Of a stretch of DNA of 63,990 nt, positions 55,343-62,829 are shown piece by piece; the first letter of the stretch is position 1; every line of letters begins with the position of its first letter. Origin of the DNA: Vibrio marisflavi CECT 7928 (GTDB lineage: Bacteria; Pseudomonadota; Gammaproteobacteria; Enterobacterales; Vibrionaceae); NCBI RefSeq assembly GCF_921294215.1, contig NZ_CAKLDM010000005.1, forward strand, positions 1-63,990. Reading direction: 5' to 3'. Both the position numbers and the translations under genes were made by a program. Below the pieces are notes generated by a model, which was not told the DNA's origin, ran no database searches, and was given only the letters and a program-made list of their open reading frames with translations.

Positions 55343-55772
55343 AAAATCTGTTACAAGGACGTCAGGCGCGATTTCAATCAATGTGGGACAAAGTAAATCT
55401 GATGATTCAACTCAGACATGGACACCCACTGACACCAATGAATACTTAAACCCAAATCTTGCTATCGTTGGGACAATGGGGACGGGTTAAACTCAAACCG
55501 TCAAATCCATTCTCACCCAGTTGAAACAACAAGAGCAGCTGAACACCGGCAACGAGTCTCTGGGGGTTCTGATATTTGATTACAAATCTGACTACGTGGA
55601 TGACAAATTCATCTCGGCCACTGGCGCGACGGTGTTAGAGCCAAACAACCTTCCTATCAACCCGTTTGCTCTGCACTCCCAACACCGTTTAGCTCCGATG
55701 AACACGGCCAAAGTCTTTATCTCTACGCTTAGCAAAGTGTTCAAGTTGGGCGTCAAGCAAGAGCAAACTTAA
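55343..55772 (+). pseudogene. DptH/HerA-like ATPase fragment
   Basis: The reading TPTDTNEYLNPNLAIVGTMGTG then a TAA at 55488-55490 in place of the Walker A lysine, followed by QTVKSILTQL, LGVLIFDYKSDYVDD and LEPNNLPINPFALH. This is the ATP-binding start of DptH (phosphorothioation-dependent restriction) or a related HerA-type ATPase. It is cut off at 55772, where an Rhs fragment begins. Confidence 0.65.
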
Positions 55773-57662
55773 GATGAACTAGAGTACAATTCTCACGGAT
55801 ACTTAAACACTATCCATCATGCTGATGGAACAACCGTCGACTATGCGCCAGATTCATTGGGTCGACCAACAAAAGCTGGAGATTGGGTCACGCAGGTCAA
55901 TTACAAACCTGACAATAGAGAGAAGGATTATACCGTTGCTAGTGGGGTGAAAACGACATATAGCTACAATGACCGCAGTATGCTGGAAAGCATTCAATAT
56001 AGCAGCTTAGTGAATTTAAATGACCAAGCCAGCAATGTGACTTTGAGCTACTCCTATGATGGAAATACCAATGTCACCGCTGTGATTGACTCTCGACCAA
56101 ACCACAATAAAAACTATCAATATGACAATAATAATTGGCTAATTGGCGGTTCGGTAAGTGGTCAGTCGTTGTCAGTTCGTTATGACTTGGTTGGAAACAT
56201 AACGTATAAGTCATACGGTCAATCTACATTTACGTACCTCTATGATTCTAAAAATAGAATGTCCAATATTGAAGGCTCAGTTTACGGCTCATTAGCCAAC
56301 CTTTTAGAAGATGAATCCCGGGATACACCGCAAGCCTTTACGTACGATAGCTATGGCAACATTTCCAGCAGAGATGGAAGTGGTACAGGAATGATATACA
56401 ACGATGCCAAACAGCTTGTTGAAGCCACAGGCATCAACCCATATACAGGAAAAAGCTACCACCTTTATTATTACTATGACGCTTTAGGAAATCGTGTTGC
56501 TGTTGTAGATGAGAGTGAGACGTACTATGAAATATATAATGGTCAAAACAAACTTTTATACAAACTTGGTTATGGGAAGATCACCAACTACCTCTATTTA
56601 AATGGTCGCAAGGTAGCTGAAAGCACACATGAACAAGGCTCTCAAGCTACACCTGCTACATCCACATTTTTCCATAGTGACTTGCTTGGCTCGGTTATCC
56701 TGAAAAGCAAAATAGATGGTTCCATTATTGATACATCAGGAAACGGTCAAAACTACCTACCATATGGGGCGGAGCTAAACCCAGGAATCTATACCAATAC
56801 GCTAACAGGCTTAGTAGGTGAGCATATCGGCTTTATCAATAAACCTTTCAATAGCAATAGCGGTTTGTCTTATTTGGAGGCTCGATACTACGATCCACTC
56901 TTAGGACGCTTTATGGGTGTTGATCTTGTCGATTTCTCGGCGGATGCGCCAATGACGTTTAACCGATACGCGTACTCATGGAACAATCCGGTGACGCTGG
57001 TTGATCCAAATGGGAATACTCCTTTCTTTATCGATGTGGCTATAGGTACCGTCGGTTCTGCTGCTATCGGGGCTTATCAGGGTTATCAAAGAACTGGCAC
57101 TGCTATGGGAGCTATCAAAGAAGCAGCAAAACAAGGAGCAATTGGTTTGGGCGTGTCTCTGGTCACCAATAGTTATGCGGCAATTGCTCGAACTGCTGCA
57201 ACAACGAGTGGTAGTTTGATAAAAGCAGGTATAGCAAAAGTAGAAATTGCAGCTGTGGAAGTTAACGCGGATGTTGCGGTGAATATGACCTCAGACATGC
57301 TTACAGGAAATCTTAGCGATCCGGAAAGCTATTATAAAAATGGTGTAATCAATTCTATACCCGGTGTCGGAGGGGCCAGCGGCAGCTTAATACACAATGG
57401 CCTTGGAAACTTAAAGAAAGGGAATATCGCTACGGGAACGTTGAATGTGGTCGTAGGTGCGGCAGCTGACGGTACCATGAGAGTCTCAAAAGAGGGTATG
57501 AAAAATCAGCTCAGCAAAAATGCTGCCTCTAATCAAGTTAACACCAGTGATTACCAAACCGATGTAATACAGAGCGTAAGAGAGCAAGCCAAAAAAGATC
57601 GTGGTGGGCAAAGCTGGTCTCGTGGAGAGCAAGGTAATTGGCGGGATCAGTGTTCATTTTAA
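55773..57662 (+). CDS. Rhs C-terminal fragment with toxin tip (N-terminus lost)
   Basis: At least 601 residues. It has YD repeats (SYSYDGNTNVTAVIDS, QAFTYDSYGNISSRDG, YYYYDALGNRVAVVD), then the conserved Rhs core YLEARYYDPLLGRFMGVDLVD and RYAYSWNNPVTLVDPNGN. The 190-residue tip after this is hydrophobic and Ala/Gly-rich, ending SWSRGEQGNWRDQCSF. It starts at the break with the DptH-like fragment, so the delivery part is missing: an orphan Rhs-CT. The membrane protein next to it is the likely immunity. Confidence 0.7.
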   Translation, partial: DELEYNSHGYLNTIHHADGTTVDYAPDSLGRPTKAGDWVTQVNYKPDNREKDYTVASGVKTTYSYNDRSMLESIQYSSLVNLNDQASNVTLSYSYDGNTNVTAVIDSRPNHNKNYQYDNNNWLIGGSVSGQSLSVRYDLVGNITYKSYGQSTFTYLYDSKNRMSNIEGSVYGSLANLLEDESRDTPQAFTYDSYGNISSRDGSGTGMIYNDAKQLVEATGINPYTGKSYHLYYYYDALGNRVAVVDESETYYEIYNGQNKLLYKLGYGKITNYLYLNGRKVAESTHEQGSQATPATSTFFHSDLLGSVILKSKIDGSIIDTSGNGQNYLPYGAELNPGIYTNTLTGLVGEHIGFINKPFNSNSGLSYLEARYYDPLLGRFMGVDLVDFSADAPMTFNRYAYSWNNPVTLVDPNGNTPFFIDVAIGTVGSAAIGAYQGYQRTGTAMGAIKEAAKQGAIGLGVSLVTNSYAAIARTAATTSGSLIKAGIAKVEIAAVEVNADVAVNMTSDMLTGNLSDPESYYKNGVINSIPGVGGASGSLIHNGLGNLKKGNIATGTLNVVVGAAADGTMRVSKEGMKNQLSKNAASNQVNTSDYQTDVIQSVREQAKKDRGGQSWSRGEQGNWRDQCSF

Positions 57663-57681
57663 GTTTTTATAGGACAATGAC

Positions 57682-58365
57682 ATGAAAGATTTAGCAATCT
57701 TCGTTATTCCCCTAATTCTAGGTTTTACCTTTGGCGGATGGTATGCATTTAAGTCAAAAGTATCTAGGTTACGTGACGTATTAATAGTAATAATTGCTAT
57801 TACTTTATTACCTAGCTTCTTGGTCGGGTTAAGCTGGGTAAGCTTACCTTCGGTCACTATCACTTGGGAAGACTATTTGGCGTTTATTGGGGGGTATCTA
57901 ATGGTAGGTATCTTCCCCGTAGCTTACCTTGTTAAGCACTTTATGGTGAAAAGGGCGTTTATATATGAAGAGTTATCAATACCAAGTGATAACTCAAATT
58001 TAGGTGTGAAATACATTTATGATAAACCGGCGAAAGTAACGGTCTTTGCCGACGCGATTTTACTTAATGTTGGAGGCGTGTTTATCATCATTGGTTTTGC
58101 TATCAACGATTGCATTGGCTTCACTATTAGCCTTATAACACTCACGACATTTCTTGCACACATTTCTTACCTTTGGAAGTTTGTCCGTTGCCCTCATTGC
58201 AAAGGGTTTGTACTTCTAAATATTCATAACCCCCTAGAAGTTCCTGAATACGAGAACAAAGTGTCTTCTTTAGCGCAAATCATCTTTCTCGCGGCTGAAA
58301 AACAAACCACCTGTGCTTGCTGTCGAGGAAAGGTTAAGTTTGGGACAGACCAAAACATACAATAG
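57682..58365 (+). CDS. membrane protein, likely Rhs immunity
   Basis: 227 residues starting 20 bases after the Rhs end. Four or five membrane segments (LAIFVIPLILGFTFGGWYAF, VLIVIIAITLLPSFLVGL, FIGGYLMVGIFPVAYLV, VGGVFIIIGFAIN) and two Cys pairs (CPHC and CACC), a zinc-ribbon-like end. No family recognised. Immunity to a membrane-acting Rhs tip is inferred from position. Confidence 0.55.
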   Translation: MKDLAIFVIPLILGFTFGGWYAFKSKVSRLRDVLIVIIAITLLPSFLVGLSWVSLPSVTITWEDYLAFIGGYLMVGIFPVAYLVKHFMVKRAFIYEELSIPSDNSNLGVKYIYDKPAKVTVFADAILLNVGGVFIIIGFAINDCIGFTISLITLTTFLAHISYLWKFVRCPHCKGFVLLNIHNPLEVPEYENKVSSLAQIIFLAAEKQTTCACCRGKVKFGTDQNIQ

Positions 58366-58393
58366 AAGTGGCAGCGCTCGTCTGAATGAAAGA

Positions 58394-58427
58394 AAGTCGA
58401 TTTAGGTAACTAGCACTAAATCGGCTT
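58394..58427 (+). terminator. hairpin after the immunity gene
   Basis: AAGTCGATTTAG and CTAAATCGGCTT form a 12-bp stem (one G-U) with a 10-base loop, 28 bases after the stop at 58365. Confidence 0.6.
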
Positions 58428-59113
58428 TAGGATACAAAACTGGAGCCATATCAGCCGTCACTTTCTATAGTTTGCTCTGGATCTACGCTTGTTGCTTAGC
58501 GAGCAAGAGGTCAATGATGAGAATACACCCTCATCGAGCAATGAGTAAATTGCTTGCTATCTATAGCCCGAGAAACGCTTTTTGTTCCAACGTATCTGAG
58601 TAGTTCGCTTTTTGGGAAGAAGATTGGGCAGTTTGGAGAGTTCTTAGCTTCAAACTTTGTTCACACACAAAGTCATACAAGATAGCCAACTAGTTTTTGC
58701 TCTGTCGCCTCTTCAATTACAATCCAGAACATATTTATCACATATTTTTTAATATTTTTGTCGATATGCGTTACTACCTATGGCTAGGAACTCTCCAAAC
58801 ACCACTGATCGAGAAGATTATAATGTTTTCATTATAATGTCTATGATTGCATATGATTTTATAGTGCATTTCTGGACCGTTTTGTTGGTTCGTTCACATA
58901 GAAAATTACACGCAAGTACTAACGACTAGGTGGCTGGAATTTTAGTAAGAGAAATACCCTATCTTCGATAAATAGAAGATACACATTAGGGCCCTAAAAT
59001 CCCGTGGCCTCGCTTCTGTTATGCCAAACCATCTGAAAGCTTTACTCTATTCAATTAGAAGGCAAGCCATAAAAAGCAATCAATATCGTTCGCCCCTTTA
59101 TTTAAAACCAAAA
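58428..59113. other. long non-coding stretch
   Basis: 686 bases with no supported ORF. It holds an inverted repeat ATTATAATG-TTTT-CATTATAAT around 58814-58835, and a segment at 58683-58720 (ATAGCCAACTA...CGCCTCTTCAAT) similar to 12143-12178. May be a junction between blocks. Confidence 0.35.
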
Positions 59114-59141
59114 TTTAGGAAACCTCTAACGTCATGATTCA
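59114..59141 (+). promoter_or_regulatory. TTTAGGAAAC-type promoter motif
   Basis: TTTAGGAAACCTC followed by AACGTCATGATTCAAT, nearly the same as 27967-27996. It lies 40-60 bases before the small gene at 59176. Confidence 0.4.
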
Positions 59142-59175
59142 ATGAATTGGGACACCTATTGTTATGGAGGATATG

Positions 59176-59349
59176 ATGTTTGATTTGCTCAAGATAGTCA
59201 TCTTTGCAGCTGGATGTGCCGTTATCTACGGATTAGCCACAGGAACGGATTTGAATGTACTCTTTGCAGACATTATCGCTCAAACCTTACCGGTCATTAA
59301 AAAAGTAATAGCATCAGTTTGGGAACTCATTCGAAGCGCAACTGGATAA
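59176..59349 (+). CDS. small membrane protein, 57 residues
   Basis: From ATG 59176 with GGAGG six bases upstream (ATG 59164 and 59173 are also in frame). Hydrophobic start (LLKIVIFAAGCAVIYGLATG) and a second apolar stretch. No homologue recognised. It has the shared promoter motif. Confidence 0.5.
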   Translation: MFDLLKIVIFAAGCAVIYGLATGTDLNVLFADIIAQTLPVIKKVIASVWELIRSATG

Positions 59350-59719
59350 TCAATGTTTTTCACTGTAAATATCAGGTTCTCAGCTGAGCACCGGGCGCTT
59401 ATTCATAATGCAATAAGCGCTGCTATCCCCCTTCCATATCTAGTTCGCTTCTGGAATAGGTCGTTAGATTTCTTTTTAAGCGATAGCCTCCATGCTCGTA
59501 TGGCTGCAGCTAGGCTTTGTCACTAAAGCTACCGTCACGGTGGAGTATTCTGGATATTGTACCGCTTATCCAGTGGCAAGGATTGTTAACATCGGTAGCG
59601 CAACACACTGGTAAAGCGTCCATATTAATCATTTTTAATTGGAATCACTCGCGCTTTTATACTAACAACGCAGCTTATACATACCCAATATGTTTAAGCT
59701 GCTTTGGTAAGCACACTGT
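59350..59719. other. intergenic stretch, nothing certain
   Basis: 370 bases between convergent genes with no supported ORF and no strong hairpin; possibly a decayed insertion remnant. Confidence 0.3.
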
Positions 59720-60220
59720 TCACTGCTGAGGTCTACCCACCTGCTCAAAAAACTTTCTCAGCTTTTCAATAATTTTCAACTTTTGTGATTCATCGTCACT
59801 CTCTAGCGCCGTATAAGCTTCGTATAGCAGTTGGTACTCGATTTGGTTAAGATCCAAAGCTATAGGATGCTCTTCTTGAGTACCCTCCTGAACATCTTCT
59901 TCAAGGTAATTCGTGTATTTTTCAGTAAATTCCGTTAAAGCGGAAAGCTTAACTGTTTGATTTTTCTTTCGATGTGACGAAATAGACTGACTATTAAACA
60001 TTTCGCGGGCTTTTTTTATATTGCCTTTTTTTAATTCTTCATCAATAAGGTGGCCAAAGTACAAGCCTAGCTCTGAGATACTAATATCCATACAAGAAAA
60101 CTGATCGACAAAATAGTGCCATACCGTTTCTTGTACCTCTTTAGAATCGAACCCAAGGCCTTTCGCACATAGTATATCCTTGGCCCATTGTGGAATAGAT
60201 GACTTATTCAGTTTTACCAT
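59720..60220 (-). CDS. unknown 166-residue protein near the partition block
   Basis: Soluble, helical and acidic in the C-terminal half (YLEEDVQEGTQEEHP). N-terminus SIPQWAKDILCAKGLGFDSK may be a small DNA-binding unit. No family recognised. It is downstream of a small HTH gene on the same strand. Confidence 0.5.
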   Translation of the reverse strand: MVKLNKSSIPQWAKDILCAKGLGFDSKEVQETVWHYFVDQFSCMDISISELGLYFGHLIDEELKKGNIKKAREMFNSQSISSHRKKNQTVKLSALTEFTEKYTNYLEEDVQEGTQEEHPIALDLNQIEYQLLYEAYTALESDDESQKLKIIEKLRKFFEQVGRPQQ

Positions 60221-60285
60221 AAATACATTTCTCTAAAAGAAACCCGACGGTGGGTGGTATTCGTATCTCCAGCTCCAATGAGCGG

Positions 60286-60480
60286 TTAACTTACGTTTTC
60301 TGTCTGCTGCGCGTGTTTTATACCAGCAACAATTAGCCTCACAGCTTTATTTCTACTCTCCCACCAATCATAAAATGTCCGTCTTGGCACTTCTGCAATA
60401 TTCGCGACCTCCTTAACATCTAGTCCCAATTGCTCTCGACAATAAGCGGAAAATGCCTCTCTACCTGTTTGATCTGTCAT
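60286..60480 (-). CDS. small HTH protein
   Basis: 64 residues with a helix-turn-helix of the Cro/transposase-like type (LGLDVKEVANIAEVPRRTFYDWWESRNK). Good GGGAAG site before the ATG at 60480. It may regulate the accessory partition genes. Confidence 0.65.
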   Translation of the reverse strand: MTDQTGREAFSAYCREQLGLDVKEVANIAEVPRRTFYDWWESRNKAVRLIVAGIKHAQQTENVS

Positions 60481-60667
60481 ACTTCCCTCGATAAGATTTG
60501 ATCGCTTTCCCTGTAGTGTGCGTTAATCGCACATACAATACCACTAGGGCTCATAGTCACCAACCACGGAGACCCAAGATGCCCTCTCTATTACCGATTT
60601 AGTTTATTACCTTAGCAATAAGCAATATAGCTTGAACGTACCGAGAAGTATTCACCTCCGACACTCG
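60481..60667. other. gap before the small HTH gene
   Basis: 187 bases, upstream of the HTH gene on its strand; no ORF or repeat supported. Confidence 0.3.
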
Positions 60668-61621
60668 TCAACTCGATAAGACATACCCTCCCTTTCCAGT
60701 TGACCTGATAATATTTCTGGCAGCCAACTCCATTAAATAAGTTTTGACTTCTTTTTGCCTGATCGTATTACGAAAACAATTATAGATAGAGCGATGAGTA
60801 GGTAAACACCGCCCCTGAATAAGTGCAAGCTGCATATCTTCTACTACTCTAGGGTTGACCAACACTGAATATGCTCGGTTCATGCCATCGCCCAATGGAG
60901 CCTCACTTTTTGCCTCTTCAACAAGGATTGAAGACTCCCCTACTTCCACATTTTGACTGACTTTTGGCGTTTGTTCTAAGGCCACACCCTGCTTGCTATA
61001 TTTCTTCGCGCTGAGGTGATGCAAACAGAGTGTCATGGCAAGAGACAATACTTCTAGCGCGATAGAAATGGTCAGCACAATTAATGTAGAGTACGAAGCC
61101 AATAGGCTGTCACTTTTAATATTCACGGACGTGTCCATTGCCTTACTCAAGGCCGCTCTCTTTTTCGCAATCAACTGAGACGTCGTGCTGGCTTGCGTAA
61201 TATGATCAACGTTCAGCTGTCGAGTTCTTAAGGTTTCTAAGTTTTCGATTTCACTTTGAAGTGAAGAGATTTTTTGCTTCGCCACTTGAGCAGTTCGGCT
61301 CTGAGATAGAACGGAGTCTACCCCATTCTGAAGCGAAAAGATTGAAGCGGTTGTGCTTAGAAAAACTAGCGAAAGGCTAATGATACTGAGCAATATAGCC
61401 GTAGCTTTGTTCTTATCCAGCAGGCTCAAAATAAGCATCGGAGAGTAATTTTTTACCGCATCGAACAGCAACCCCAATATGGAAAACGTGATGGCTAAAC
61501 CAGTACCTTTACCCAATGAATACATAAAGGTGACCGTTAGGTACATACTGATACCGGCTGCCGTATAAAGGACTAGATGACAGAAAGCTTTATGAGCGCG
61601 GTATATATCAACACTATTCAT
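60668..61621 (-). CDS. membrane protein with coiled coil and C-terminal winged-helix-like part
   Basis: 317 residues. Three to four membrane segments: two near 15-60, one near 70-95 and one near 178-200. Between them a coiled coil (AKQKISSLQSEIENLETLRTRQ). The C-terminal 75 residues (RCLPTHRSIYNCFRNTIRQKE and the closing NIIRSTGKGGYVL) look like a winged helix. No family recognised. It follows parB and may link the plasmid to the membrane; inference. Confidence 0.55.
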   Translation of the reverse strand: MNSVDIYRAHKAFCHLVLYTAAGISMYLTVTFMYSLGKGTGLAITFSILGLLFDAVKNYSPMLILSLLDKNKATAILLSIISLSLVFLSTTASIFSLQNGVDSVLSQSRTAQVAKQKISSLQSEIENLETLRTRQLNVDHITQASTTSQLIAKKRAALSKAMDTSVNIKSDSLLASYSTLIVLTISIALEVLSLAMTLCLHHLSAKKYSKQGVALEQTPKVSQNVEVGESSILVEEAKSEAPLGDGMNRAYSVLVNPRVVEDMQLALIQGRCLPTHRSIYNCFRNTIRQKEVKTYLMELAARNIIRSTGKGGYVLSS

Positions 61622-61704
61622 TCGAAAATACTCTAAGAACGAGACAAAAGAAATGAAGCCGCCATAACGGTCATCTCGTAAAAATAAAGGGAATTTTCAG
61701 TGCG

Positions 61705-61720
61705 AACAACCCCGGTTGTT
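61705..61720. promoter_or_regulatory. palindrome after parB, parS candidate
   Basis: AACAACC-CC-GGTTGTT is a perfect 7-bp inverted repeat with a 2-base centre, downstream of parB, flanked by TTTTCAGTG and TTTTCAACTG. It could be the centromere (parS) or the parB terminator. Confidence 0.35.
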
Positions 61721-61813
61721 TTCAACTGAACGAAATATATTAACTATGAATTACAAAGGGTTACAGGCTACCCCATGAGTGCGAGTAGTAGGATAGCCTC
61801 GATCTTGACCACG

Positions 61814-62827
61814 CTACGAACAATAACTCTTTATCAATGCTTCTACTTCCTCAACCAAAGCTTTGTCCATTCGAGAAAGTTCGAACTTAACGGTCTTGCC
61901 ATTGGCACTGACGCGTTTTCTCGCATGCTTATCTTTAGACGCAAATTTCACTAAATCCACAAGCGTTTCAGACTTTGCAGAGCCCGACCCTTTTAGTGCT
62001 AATTCCTGTCTCTCTATGACACTCAATACGATGTCTTGACGCTCAGCCTTATCCAATTGGCTGGACGAAGAGATATCCTTGTCCATCAGGATGGCATCTT
62101 TAAAAGACTGAATACTCGTACCAAACTTCTTCAGTGTTTTCTCTACTCTTGCAAGCTTTGCGTAGAAACTGTTTGGAATGCCTTCATAGTCAGGAAATAT
62201 TTGCAGGAGCTCTTCGTCTATCTTAAGTGCCTGTATCGATTTTCTAACCGTTTCTCTGCCAACATTCAGCAAAGCGGCTAACTCATTGACGGTCAGTGTC
62301 GACGGCTCGATACCGTGTTCTCCGGCTTCATCCATCATGGCTTTGCCACGCTCTCTAAGGGAATGAGGCTTCAATGAGTGAGCATCTCGAATAAGAGCGC
62401 GGATATCATTGTTAGACGCACTGTCTGAAGGTAAAACCCAGATAGGGTAAGACTGTTTGGTTTCAATCGCGCAATAACGCCTCAAACTGCCTTCAATCAC
62501 CAAAATTGTCGTATTGTCGCTAGACCAGATCCCAAGGCAATCCGTATCGATGCCTTTCTCTCGAATAGATTCGATAATGGCACTGGCAGCGTCATAATTG
62601 AGAGCGTCTTGGTTACGAGGATTCAAAAAATGAGAGCGCGTTTTAGTTTCTATTTCATCATGAGATAAAACATGGCGCTGTGCTTTGTATACCCCACTCT
62701 CTAATTTGTATTCTTTCAGCTCTCGCTTAGATTGAACTTGAAGCTTATTGCCTTGCTGCAAGTGCCCTTTTGCCGATTTTCCTAAAAACGCTTCTTTGCC
62801 AGTGCTTCTGCTGTATTTACTATTCAT
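61814..62827 (-). CDS. parB: ParB partition protein
   Basis: 337 residues starting 2 bases after the parA stop. An N-terminal ParB/nuclease-like domain (SAIIESIREKGIDTDCLGIW, VIEGSLRRYCAI) with the Arg-rich box, then an HTH (VNELAALLNVGRETVRKSIQ) that would bind parS, and a C-terminal dimer part. The N-terminal region (to residue 50) is Lys/Gln-rich. Works with ParA to segregate the plasmid. Confidence 0.85.
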   Translation of the reverse strand: MNSKYSRSTGKEAFLGKSAKGHLQQGNKLQVQSKRELKEYKLESGVYKAQRHVLSHDEIETKTRSHFLNPRNQDALNYDAASAIIESIREKGIDTDCLGIWSSDNTTILVIEGSLRRYCAIETKQSYPIWVLPSDSASNNDIRALIRDAHSLKPHSLRERGKAMMDEAGEHGIEPSTLTVNELAALLNVGRETVRKSIQALKIDEELLQIFPDYEGIPNSFYAKLARVEKTLKKFGTSIQSFKDAILMDKDISSSSQLDKAERQDIVLSVIERQELALKGSGSAKSETLVDLVKFASKDKHARKRVSANGKTVKFELSRMDKALVEEVEALIKSYCS

Positions 62828-62829
62828 TT

